From NCBI RefSeq assembly GCF_001659685.2, contig NZ_LXYE02000001.1:1-64000 (forward strand): a DNA stretch of 64,000 nt. Direction: 5' to 3'. The notes beneath the pieces are model-generated. The model searched no databases and was not told the origin of the DNA. It worked only from the letters and a program-made list of their open reading frames with translations. Below, piece by piece: positions 9,469-17,751 of the stretch (positions within the stretch are counted from its first letter, which is position 1; the number at the start of each line of letters is the position of its first letter). The translations under genes and the position numbers were made by a program. Source of the stretch: Labilibacter marinus (GTDB taxonomy: Bacteria; Bacteroidota; Bacteroidia; Bacteroidales; Marinilabiliaceae).

Positions 9469-11340
9469 TTATTTCAGTACGATTTTTTTGGCTAACTTCT
9501 CAGCCTCCTCAAAACTCATGTTTTTATATAAAACAAATTTGTCTATTTGCAGAAACTCAGACCTTCCAGAAACTTGGAGGGTATAGAAACCTGGTTTATC
9601 AAACTTAACAGTCAACCATGGTTGTTTTCCATGTAGGTCCAACTGACCATTAAAGCCAAAGTCTCCTTTACTTCTTCCAACAAACTTATTGAAGCCAGTA
9701 ATTGTTTCATGTCCTATTTGAGTAGCATCAGGAAAGTTTATCCATGCGTCATTCGATTTATCACCTTCTGCATTTTCTGGCTGGCGCATCATCCATTTAA
9801 CTGTATAAGTACCTGCCTCTTTTACTTCGAACTGAGTCTCGCAAGTATGCTTTTTGATTACTTCAGGATAGTTATTCGCTCCCGTATACTGGATGTATCT
9901 TCCTCCACTCGCTGTTTTATCGCTAATGAATTCCCATTTGCCGTGTAAATCAAAATGCTCGCCTTCAATTACAATAAAGTCTTTAGGTGTGGCTTCAATT
10001 GAATTTTTCTTGATACACTCAAATTCTATCATTGTCCATCTGCCACGCGCAAAAGCAAAAGCATCACCTTCAGGTATTTTTCCGTTACTATGCGAATTAA
10101 ATTCAACTTGAATATCGTTTCTTTCATTCAAAGAGATATTCTTGAAAGTATGTTTTAGTGCTTCGTAATCCTTATCTGAAGCGGTATTTTGAGTTTTTCC
10201 AATAAGCTCTCCATTTACGTGTAAGCGATATTCCGATTCCCCGTCTATTTCGGTTAAAGTAGTTAGTGTAATGTTATATATTCCTTCGGGAGCTGTTAAA
10301 TGCACTTTTGAAGCGGCAAAATCACCTTTGTAGTGAACCGCATCAATAGCCATTGCTTTTCTGTATTTATCGATATATGGAGGAACAAAGCCAGGGATTG
10401 TAATGATAGGGAAGTCTTCCATGGCACTTAGTGTAAAACGATTGTTACTGTCCAACTCCTTAGTTACAGCGATTCCTTCTGCTGCATTAGGGATTCCATC
10501 ACCGAGGAAATTTTTAAATTTCTCAGGACTTCCATTCTCATCACCAGTCAATAACCAATACACCATACCTACATCCGATATGTCTGCCTTACCAGTATCG
10601 TGAGCTTGGGCTCTGGTATACATCCAGCGAATACTTTCATCCTGATGATCTCTCATCCAATACCAAGGCGAAAAATCTTTACCCGAACACCATAGCACAT
10701 CTTTAATGCCGCATGCATTCTGGTCTTTAATTTTATGATATTGAATACGGTTACCGCATAACTTCTGAATGTCAGCCCAAGTGCGATGCCAATCTCTTCG
10801 GGTTTCATTTTCGTTAAACCCACTGTGTGAAACGAGTTTTACATGACGAAGGTTTTCCATTCCTCCCATCTCAATGGCTTTCTCAACCGCTTGGTAAACA
10901 AATTCAGAAAGTCCTGCATGTATAAAATACAAAGGGTTATCTTCGGTTGAGATACTCATTTCTTTAGCCAGACTAGTTTTGGCAGCTTCCAATTGGGTGG
11001 TGACATCATAAAATTTAGAAGCATTAAAATGCCAATATATTATGCCTCCATCACAACTTATTTTGTTTTGGTTTTCACTATCAGGACCTGCAGGAGCATC
11101 AATAAAGTTATTGTAAGAGTAGTGTACAAGTTGATCTTGCAGTTCTAGTTTAGCCAATGTCGCTAAAATGGCTGCGTTTGCACCCCAATCATCCGGATCG
11201 CCAATTGGCCATTTATATTCATGATCAGGTGCGCTGTTTCCATCAGCACTAACTGCAATTCTGTTTTTATTATATCCCCACGATTGAGCATTGGCGATAC
11301 TAAAAGATACCATTAAAAGGAATATTCCAAGTAATCTCAT
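9469..11340 (-). CDS. Secreted multidomain protein, unknown N-domain with two carbohydrate-binding-like domains
   Basis: 623 aa. Signal peptide 1-19 (ends IANAQ). Residues about 25-310 form a globular domain beginning IAVSADGNSAPDHEYKWP and DPDDWGANAAILA. Its Asp-rich start (SADGN, DPDDWGA) recalls the nucleoside-hydrolase-like fold of DUF1593-type proteins, but I cannot assign activity. Residues about 320-450 look like a malectin or beta-sandwich binding domain (YRLHVNGELIGKT). Residues about 455-620 resemble the C-terminal domain of GH115-type proteins (IEGEHFDLHG ... YTVKWMMRQPE ... GFYTLQVSGRSEFLQIDKF). It lies beside the GH2 and GH29 genes and probably works on the same glycan. Monocistronic, with a terminator just downstream. 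Confidence 0.7.
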   Translation of the reverse strand: MRLLGIFLLMVSFSIANAQSWGYNKNRIAVSADGNSAPDHEYKWPIGDPDDWGANAAILATLAKLELQDQLVHYSYNNFIDAPAGPDSENQNKISCDGGIIYWHFNASKFYDVTTQLEAAKTSLAKEMSISTEDNPLYFIHAGLSEFVYQAVEKAIEMGGMENLRHVKLVSHSGFNENETRRDWHRTWADIQKLCGNRIQYHKIKDQNACGIKDVLWCSGKDFSPWYWMRDHQDESIRWMYTRAQAHDTGKADISDVGMVYWLLTGDENGSPEKFKNFLGDGIPNAAEGIAVTKELDSNNRFTLSAMEDFPIITIPGFVPPYIDKYRKAMAIDAVHYKGDFAASKVHLTAPEGIYNITLTTLTEIDGESEYRLHVNGELIGKTQNTASDKDYEALKHTFKNISLNERNDIQVEFNSHSNGKIPEGDAFAFARGRWTMIEFECIKKNSIEATPKDFIVIEGEHFDLHGKWEFISDKTASGGRYIQYTGANNYPEVIKKHTCETQFEVKEAGTYTVKWMMRQPENAEGDKSNDAWINFPDATQIGHETITGFNKFVGRSKGDFGFNGQLDLHGKQPWLTVKFDKPGFYTLQVSGRSEFLQIDKFVLYKNMSFEEAEKLAKKIVLK

Positions 11341-11528
11341 ATTTTTAGTTTTAATCTAATTTAAATGTTTTAATTGATGAGTGCAAGTTGTTCATTTGAG
11401 CGCTTTTTTTCTCTTTTTGTGACTTATCTAAAACTTAACAAAGATAAATTTTTAGCATTTAGCAACTTAACAGGAGATAAAAAATGCCTAATTTTAGAGG
11501 GTGATATTTATTTATATAGTTGCTGTGT

Positions 11529-13145
11529 ATGTTGTTGTTTGCTAGAGGTAAAAGATTAGATGTTTGCTTTGTTGTTTTTTTGTTTTTGTTGATGACTGTT
11601 TATGCAAAAGGTTATGCGCAAGATAAAGATGATATTAATAAACTTTACAAGAAGGCTAAAAGCCTTTCGGATGAAAAGCCCGACTCTGTATATAGTATCT
11701 TAGAAAATTACACCGAATATTTTGCTCGAAATAAAGATACGTCTAGGTGGATAGATGGCATTTTGGTGATGGCAGATATTAAAAAAAATAAAGGTGACTT
11801 TGGAAAAGCTTATGATCATTCCTGGGAAGCTTTATTGCTATCTGAAGAATTTAGGGATACTTTAAAAATAGCAGATTGCCATCAGTTGATTGGTATGATG
11901 TATGGTATTTTCAATAATCATGATCTAACCATACAGCATATGAAGAAATCGCTGGAACTAAGAAAAGCTTGGGCACATAATAATAGCTATAGACGGGCTA
12001 ATATATCGAAACCATATTTTAGTATGGCTGTGCAGTATGTAAAATCGAAGCGGTACGATTTAGCGAATACCTATTTAGATTCTTGCTTGTATATAACTCA
12101 GAAGTTCCATAATAATACTGGTTTTATTCAAGTTGAACGGGCCTATATTGCAATTAAACAAGATGATTTAGATAGGGCTGAAACTATTTTAAAAGAGATT
12201 ACGCCTTATTTTATAGAGAATAATTTAAGCTTTATGGTTATGATTTACTCTTATTGGGGTGAGCTATACCAAAAACAGAACAAGTCGATTGAGGCGTTAT
12301 TGAGTTATAAAGCTTGCTTGGAAACTATGGCTGCCACTAATAAACACACGGACATTAGACCTAAAGTGTTAGAAGAAATGTCCGCTATTTATATACAAAA
12401 AGGAGAAAATGAAAAGGCAATATATTTTCTTTTGGAATCAAAGGCCTTGAATGACAGTTTGTTTAGTGCTCGAAATAATAACAAACTACTAGAAGTAAAA
12501 AATACCTATAGACAGGCTATTCAGTTGAAAAATAAGGAACTGGCCGAGCAGGACGTGTTACTTGATAAACGAAGAGACGCCAACTTTCGGTTAAAAGTAA
12601 TTATTGGCATGATATTACTGGTTTTAGTTATTGCTTTACTGGTTATTAAGCAACGTTTCGAGCGTAAAAAGTATTTGCAAAGTAAAAAAGAGTTGGAGCT
12701 AAAAGCAAAGCTGGAGATGGAAAAGATGGATGAGGTGATGGAAGCCAAAAACAAAGAAATTACGTCGTACACACTGCAGTTGATAGATAAAGAACGTTCG
12801 GTGGATAATTTACTGGAGCAATTAAAAAAGAATATGGATGATAAGACCTTTAGAGGTATTCGTAATTCGGTAAAGGACACCAATAAAAACTTGTGGGATG
12901 AGTTTAATGCACGATTCTCGCAAGTGAATACCAGCTTTTACGAAAAACTGCTTATACAATTCCCTGTTCTTACCCCAACCGATTTAAAGCATTGTGCCTT
13001 AATTAAGCTCAATTTTAATGGTAACGAAATGGCCCAACTACTTAATATTTCCTTACCGAGTGTACATATTGCTCGACATCGTCTGCGTAAAAAACTAGGC
13101 TTAAAACGAGAAGATAATTTGGCTGTTTTTATTAGTCATTTGTAG
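11529..13145 (+). CDS. TPR-containing membrane-anchored LuxR-like transcriptional regulator
   Basis: 538 aa from the ATG at 11529; a TTG at 11520 is possible. An N-terminal hydrophobic signal or anchor (VCFVVFLFLLMTVY) leads to periplasmic TPR repeats (about residues 35-330). One transmembrane helix (VIIGMILLVLVIALLVI, ~355-375) is followed by a cytoplasmic coiled coil. The C-terminal helix-turn-helix is LuxR-like (LTPTDLKHCALIKLNFNGNEMAQLLNIS ... RHRLRKKLGL). This is a common Bacteroidota one-component architecture that senses outside the cell and binds DNA inside. It is divergent from the secreted protein at 9469, with 179 bp between, so it may control that gene or the neighbouring glycan genes (inference). 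Confidence 0.88.
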   Translation: MLLFARGKRLDVCFVVFLFLLMTVYAKGYAQDKDDINKLYKKAKSLSDEKPDSVYSILENYTEYFARNKDTSRWIDGILVMADIKKNKGDFGKAYDHSWEALLLSEEFRDTLKIADCHQLIGMMYGIFNNHDLTIQHMKKSLELRKAWAHNNSYRRANISKPYFSMAVQYVKSKRYDLANTYLDSCLYITQKFHNNTGFIQVERAYIAIKQDDLDRAETILKEITPYFIENNLSFMVMIYSYWGELYQKQNKSIEALLSYKACLETMAATNKHTDIRPKVLEEMSAIYIQKGENEKAIYFLLESKALNDSLFSARNNNKLLEVKNTYRQAIQLKNKELAEQDVLLDKRRDANFRLKVIIGMILLVLVIALLVIKQRFERKKYLQSKKELELKAKLEMEKMDEVMEAKNKEITSYTLQLIDKERSVDNLLEQLKKNMDDKTFRGIRNSVKDTNKNLWDEFNARFSQVNTSFYEKLLIQFPVLTPTDLKHCALIKLNFNGNEMAQLLNISLPSVHIARHRLRKKLGLKREDNLAVFISHL

Positions 13146-13314
13146 AATTTGTTTGAAGATGTAATTATTTAACTCAATATTCAGGAAATCAGGGGTTAAG
13201 TTGTGCGTTATATTTTCAAATTATAAAATATTGACTTAGTTTTGCAAAATATTTCTATCTATAGTAATTAGATATGAAATTTTGTAATATTTTGAATATA
13301 GGATTCTTTAAACT

Positions 13315-13977
13315 ATGGGTATGAACAATAAGAGTTTGTTTTTTTTAGTGTCTCTCCTGTTATTTGTAGGTTGTATTCACCGAAATGGTATATCTACAGA
13401 ATATTATAAATCAGGCCAACTTAAATCCGCGGGTAAAGTTAAGAATGGTAAACAGAATGGAATAGTTAGAACCTATTATGAATCGGGAAGGCTGATGACC
13501 AAATCTAGTTTTAAAAATGGAAAGAGAGTAGGCGAGAAATTATCTTTCTTTGAAAATGGAGTGGTGAAGGAGCGAGAGATTTACAACAGAAAAGGAGTTT
13601 TAGACGGTAAGTATGAGAAGTATTTTGAAAGTGGTACCCTGCAGTATGAAGCTTTTTATAAATCCGGATTACTTGAAAGACTAGCGATTGAATTCTATGA
13701 TAATGGTGATATTTACAAAATGTCGCAGTTTAAAAATGGCAAGTTAGAAGGGGAGCAACTAGCATATCATACAAATAAAGTTCTTGCTTTAAAAGCGTTT
13801 TCAAGAAAAGGGAAACAACATGGCGAATGGGTGTATTTTGACCTAGAAGGAGATACGCTGAAAAAAGAGGAATTTAAAAATGGATATTTAATGAATTCCG
13901 TGATGTATCAGGAAATAGAATCAGAATCTCTTTATAAGCTTGGTTTTGTTCAGCTACCAAGTAATCTTACTCCTTAA
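13315..13977 (+). CDS. YwqK/MORN-repeat-like lipoprotein
   Basis: 220 aa. Signal peptide with lipobox LLFVGC (Cys20). The mature protein is built of ~22-residue repeats of the YwqK or MORN-variant type: TEYYKSGQLKSAGKVKNGKQNG, TYYESGRLMTKSSFKNGKRVG, KYFESGTLQYEAFYKSG, EFYDNGDIYKMSQFKNGKLEG. Such repeats fold into an elongated beta solenoid. Databases often call them antitoxin YwqK, but no toxin is seen nearby. It stands alone between the TPR regulator and the PH-domain pair. A related repeat set occurs in the TonB-C protein at 56801-57616. Confidence 0.8.
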   Translation: MGMNNKSLFFLVSLLLFVGCIHRNGISTEYYKSGQLKSAGKVKNGKQNGIVRTYYESGRLMTKSSFKNGKRVGEKLSFFENGVVKEREIYNRKGVLDGKYEKYFESGTLQYEAFYKSGLLERLAIEFYDNGDIYKMSQFKNGKLEGEQLAYHTNKVLALKAFSRKGKQHGEWVYFDLEGDTLKKEEFKNGYLMNSVMYQEIESESLYKLGFVQLPSNLTP

Positions 13978-14101
13978 ATATAGCGGCAAACATATAAATA
14001 ACATGAGCTGTTTATTGGATGGCAAATGTTTTATGAAATAATTCTTTCAAATTGTCTATTTTTAGAAAGCCTAAAGTTTAGGATAACTTAATTTTAAAAA
14101 T

Positions 14102-14632
14102 ATGTCATTAAATAAAGAATTTTCTAATCTGGTTGTTTTGCCAGAGCAGCTTGCTCCGCTGGAACAGCAAGATTTTGTTGGGCTCGAAAATAAACTTAAA
14201 ACTTTAAAACTGATATCTACAGCTATAATGCTAGTTGTAGTTACAATTGTATTCTTTGTAATTGGCTTGGTTTTATCTGACAATACTCCTCTTTCTGTTT
14301 TAATATCTGTTCCTTCTGCTTTTGTGGTATTAAGTACTTGGCGTGGTATAATTGTTATGCTTGGTTTTCCTAAAAAAGGGTATTTATTAAGAGAGCAGGA
14401 TATATCCTACCGTAGCGGCTTGTTTTTTTATAAACTTACTACTATTCCGTTTAATCGTATTCAACATGTTGAAGTTAGTCAAGGTATGATAGAGAAGGCA
14501 GTTGGCTTGGCGAGCGTAAAGCTATTTACTGCAGGAGGCAGTGTGAGCGATCTTTCTATTCCAGGACTTTTGCCCGATAAAGCACATCAAATAGAATCGT
14601 TCTTGTTATCTAAAATAAGTAAGCATGAATAA
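14102..14632 (+). CDS. bPH2-domain membrane protein, YdbS-like
   Basis: 176 aa. Two adjacent transmembrane helices (about residues 40-85) precede a bacterial PH domain of the YdbS/bPH2 type (LLREQDISYRSGLFFYKLTTIPFNRIQHVEVSQGMIEKAVGLASVKLFTAGG). The gene overlaps the next one by 8 bp, the standard YdbS-YdbT arrangement. Small YdbS and large YdbT homologues form a membrane pair that in Bacillus has been linked to resistance against bacteriocin-type compounds; the molecular role is otherwise unclear. The location is the inner membrane with the PH domain in the cytoplasm. Confidence 0.88.
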   Translation: MSLNKEFSNLVVLPEQLAPLEQQDFVGLENKLKTLKLISTAIMLVVVTIVFFVIGLVLSDNTPLSVLISVPSAFVVLSTWRGIIVMLGFPKKGYLLREQDISYRSGLFFYKLTTIPFNRIQHVEVSQGMIEKAVGLASVKLFTAGGSVSDLSIPGLLPDKAHQIESFLLSKISKHE

Positions 14633-16106
14633 GCTGGATTTGTCTATACCAACCCGACAAGAGTTGCGAGGTTTTCTGGTGATTTTTGCATTTCAGGCAC
14701 TTAAAATGATGCGTGCCTTATGGCCCATGTTGATTATTCTTTTTACCAAAAGAAACAATCTGCCTAATGGACTGACAGTCCCTATGATACTAGGAATTGT
14801 ACTTGTGTTGTTACTGGTTCATTCCATCCTTTATTATCTTAACTTTTACTTTTATGTAGAAGGTAATCAGTTCATCCTTAAAAAGGGTTATTTAAAAAAG
14901 GTGGTACTTTCTATCCCGTTAGAACGGATACAAAGTGTAAATACCAAACAAAATATTCTTCAGCAAATACTAAATGTTTATTCCTTGGAGATTGATACGG
15001 CAGGTTCGGCGGGGAAGGAGTTGAAGATTTACTCTTTAAGCGGATTGTATGCCAACGAGTTAACTCAGTTTTTGCAGTCGCATAAGGAAAGAGAGGTTGA
15101 GGAACAAGATGAGTCTGCTACTGAAGTTACAGAGGAGGAAGAGGTGATGAGATTAAGTCCTGCCGCTTTGCTACGCATTGGAATTAGCCAGAACCACATT
15201 AAAACAGCTATCATTATTATTGTGTTTGGTTCGCAGATAATAGGGCAAATAGAGGAGTTGTTTAAGCAGCAGACAGAAGCTTATTCTGATTCGGTTCATA
15301 GTGTTGTAACCAATTCTGGCGTAGTTTTTATAGTTGGGCTTGTTGTTTTATTTTTAATAATTTCTATCCTCTCAACGCTAGTATACACCGTTATTAAATA
15401 CTTCGATTTTAAATTGGTGAAGCAGCAAAAGAGTTATAGAATTACAGCGGGACTGATCAATAAACGTAAGGTCTTGTTGCCTTTTAGTAAGGTGCAACAG
15501 CTCAACTGGGAAACGGGCCCTATAAAGAAGTTGTTTGGTATTTATAAAATTAGCTTTAAACAAGCAGTTAGTAAAGAGGTAAAGCAAAAGCAAGTGGCCG
15601 ATGCTCCTGGGTGTCTACATCATCATATTCAAAGAATAAGAGAGGAAGTATTTAAGGGAGATTTGCCCGATGATGGCGAAAAGATTTATGCGCATCCTCG
15701 GTACTTTAATTTGCTATGGTTTTGGTCGGGAATGATACCAGCTTTGCTTCCTATACCCTTGTATATTTATGAACCCCTGTGGATAATTGCTGGAGGTGCA
15801 TGGCTGTTGCTTTCTGCACTTTATTGCAGACTGATGTTACGAAAGCGCTATTTTCAGTTTAATAAAAGTCAAATTATTATTGGAAAAGGCGCTATATCTA
15901 CAATTTGGCAACAGGTGGAATCTTTTAAAACTCAATCGGTGGATTTTCGTCAGTCGTTTTTTCAGAAACGAAGAGGACTCGCTTCACTTAATGTAAATAA
16001 TGCCTCTGGAAAAATTGAGATACTGTACATACCTGAAGAAATGGCTCATCAACTGATGAATTATCTTCTTTATCATGTAGAAACATCTCGCGAAGAATGG
16101 ATGTAA
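14625..16106 (+). CDS. bPH2-domain membrane protein, YdbT-like
   Basis: 493 aa, starting 8 bp before the end of the YdbS-like gene and so translationally coupled. It has several transmembrane pairs (about residues 25-75, 190-250 and 365-405), each followed by a bPH2 domain: FYVEGNQFILKKGYLKKVVLSIPLERIQSVNTKQN; KLVKQQKSYRITAGLINKRKVLLPFSKVQQLNWE; RYFQFNKSQIIIGKGAISTIW. Three PH domains is the normal YdbT architecture. The acidic run EVTEEEEV sits in a linker after domain 1. It ends 69 bp from the convergent sulfatase gene. Confidence 0.88.
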   Translation: MNKLDLSIPTRQELRGFLVIFAFQALKMMRALWPMLIILFTKRNNLPNGLTVPMILGIVLVLLLVHSILYYLNFYFYVEGNQFILKKGYLKKVVLSIPLERIQSVNTKQNILQQILNVYSLEIDTAGSAGKELKIYSLSGLYANELTQFLQSHKEREVEEQDESATEVTEEEEVMRLSPAALLRIGISQNHIKTAIIIIVFGSQIIGQIEELFKQQTEAYSDSVHSVVTNSGVVFIVGLVVLFLIISILSTLVYTVIKYFDFKLVKQQKSYRITAGLINKRKVLLPFSKVQQLNWETGPIKKLFGIYKISFKQAVSKEVKQKQVADAPGCLHHHIQRIREEVFKGDLPDDGEKIYAHPRYFNLLWFWSGMIPALLPIPLYIYEPLWIIAGGAWLLLSALYCRLMLRKRYFQFNKSQIIIGKGAISTIWQQVESFKTQSVDFRQSFFQKRRGLASLNVNNASGKIEILYIPEEMAHQLMNYLLYHVETSREEWM

Positions 16107-16175
16107 CCATAGGGGGTAAAAGTGCTCAGTAGAAAGAAACTGGGGTAAACATAAATATGCAATTAATTAGAATAA

Positions 16176-17648
16176 TTACTGGCTGATTACATCGTCTACT
16201 TTTGTGCCTGAAGGTACTTTATCTAAATTTAGAATTTGGTGAGCATCAATTACCTTATCACCTGTTTGTTTTTGCCAGGAGAATAAGGTTTTTTGAAATG
16301 AGTTTACTTTTTTCTGGTACTCTGGAAGGCTAACTAGATTATTGATCTGATGCGGATCTGATTCAAGTTGGTATAGTTCAATGGCTTCTTTTTCTTTATT
16401 AAAGTAGATACTTTGCAATGGATTGAGTTCATCTTTTTTGTATAGCGCAAGCATGCTTTTAAAAGTGAGTGCTCTTTTGGCGTATGAATTCGCTCTGTAA
16501 GGAATCTCAGGAAAGAAATGATGGATGTATTCATATTCTTTAGTGATGATAGCACGAGAGCAATCAAAGTAACCATCAAGACCATCTCGAGTCGCAAAAA
16601 TATGCTTTCTTTTACTCTGCTTTTTACTGAGCAAATCTACGCCTTCCATGTTTGTAGGTACTTTTTGCTGACAAGCATTGAGAATGGTTGGTGCTATATC
16701 AATAATACTGGCGAGTTCATTATTTTGTATACCTGATTTAACATAACTAGGCCAACGAATAATCAATGGTATATGAATACCTGTTGTCCATAGGTTTTGT
16801 TTGTGCCGGGGTAGTGTAGCTCCATGGTCAGATAAAAGAATAACAATGGTGTTATCGCTCAGACCATCTTTGTCTAATGCATCCAAAAATTTACCAACTT
16901 CAAAATCTACATGAGAAACAGCATCTAGCGCGCTAGCTAATATATATCGCACTTCAGGTGTGTCAGCGTAATGCGGTGGTATTTCAAGGTCCAAGGAGTC
17001 AATGGCAATACCTCGATCTTTAGCCCAAACTCGCCCAGGTTCAAAACCATGCTTTTTACCTGTTTCAATATTCGCGTAAGCAAAAAATGGCTGATTATTA
17101 GCTTTATTATTCCAAACGCCTCCTTTAAAATAGGTTGAAATATCTGTTGGGTCAATAATTTGTAAATGTTCAAATACTTCTTTGCCACTTTCTAAATTAT
17201 TCTCAGGTTTTCCTCTATCAAAATTTAAATCAGTTTTAGCGGTTGCGCCATAAATTTTGTTGTACATGCGATCTCCGTTACTCTTAAAGTTTACGTTAAA
17301 GTAGCCTGCTGAACTCATTATTTCTGTAAGTATCGTATATCCTTTAGGTAATTGTTTAATGTAATTGCTTCGGTGATGAGGACAGCCTATAGTGGTGGTG
17401 TAGCAGCCTGTAAAAAGTGATGTGTGGCTTGGGCTACATACGGTGCCCGCGGCATAAGCATGCGTATATAAGATGCCTTGATCAGCCAATTTATCTATGT
17501 TAGGTGTAGTAACCAAAGTATTTCCATAACATCCAAAATCTGGGTCTAGATCATCCAAAAATAAAACCAAAACATTGGGTAGAGATTGAGAATATGAACC
17601 AATTGAGAATATAAAAAATAATAAGAAGCTTAGTGTATACTTGCTCAT
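16176..17648 (-). CDS. S1-family sulfatase with atypical CSPSH maturation motif
   Basis: 490 aa. Signal peptide 1-21 (ends GSYSQ). Fold and metal ligands look intact: LDDLDPD (residues 31-37), LLSDHGATLPRHKQNLW. The region after the active-site Cys71 (SLFTGCYTTTIGCPHHRS) resembles sulfatases of the sulfamidase-like branch. The maturation motif reads C71-S-P-S-H75, with His in place of the Arg of CxPxR, confirmed directly from the codon CAC. Known formylglycine-generating enzymes depend on that Arg, so this protein may be unmodified and inactive, or modified unusually. It is monocistronic, downstream of the giant propeller gene on the same strand. Confidence 0.85.
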   Translation of the reverse strand: MSKYTLSFLLFFIFSIGSYSQSLPNVLVLFLDDLDPDFGCYGNTLVTTPNIDKLADQGILYTHAYAAGTVCSPSHTSLFTGCYTTTIGCPHHRSNYIKQLPKGYTILTEIMSSAGYFNVNFKSNGDRMYNKIYGATAKTDLNFDRGKPENNLESGKEVFEHLQIIDPTDISTYFKGGVWNNKANNQPFFAYANIETGKKHGFEPGRVWAKDRGIAIDSLDLEIPPHYADTPEVRYILASALDAVSHVDFEVGKFLDALDKDGLSDNTIVILLSDHGATLPRHKQNLWTTGIHIPLIIRWPSYVKSGIQNNELASIIDIAPTILNACQQKVPTNMEGVDLLSKKQSKRKHIFATRDGLDGYFDCSRAIITKEYEYIHHFFPEIPYRANSYAKRALTFKSMLALYKKDELNPLQSIYFNKEKEAIELYQLESDPHQINNLVSLPEYQKKVNSFQKTLFSWQKQTGDKVIDAHQILNLDKVPSGTKVDDVISQ

Positions 17649-17691
17649 GGTTTACTGTGTTTGGCTATTCAGGCTTTGGGATAATTAGAAT

Positions 17692-17738
17692 AAAGGCACT
17701 AAAGTAAAAATAGACTATATATTTTACCCAGTGCCTTT
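17692..17738 (-). terminator. Hairpin terminator of the propeller gene at 17752-21576
   Basis: The stem aaaggcact / agtgccttt is extended inward by gtaaaa / ttttac, and lies 14 bp past the stop. On the minus strand it is followed by a T-containing tract. Confidence 0.6.
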
Positions 17739-17751
17739 TTATTAATAGGTA

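Noticed and set aside
13315-13977. YwqK-like protein as a toxin-antitoxin antitoxin
   Set aside because: The label comes from annotation habit; this copy is a lipoprotein and no toxin gene is adjacent.
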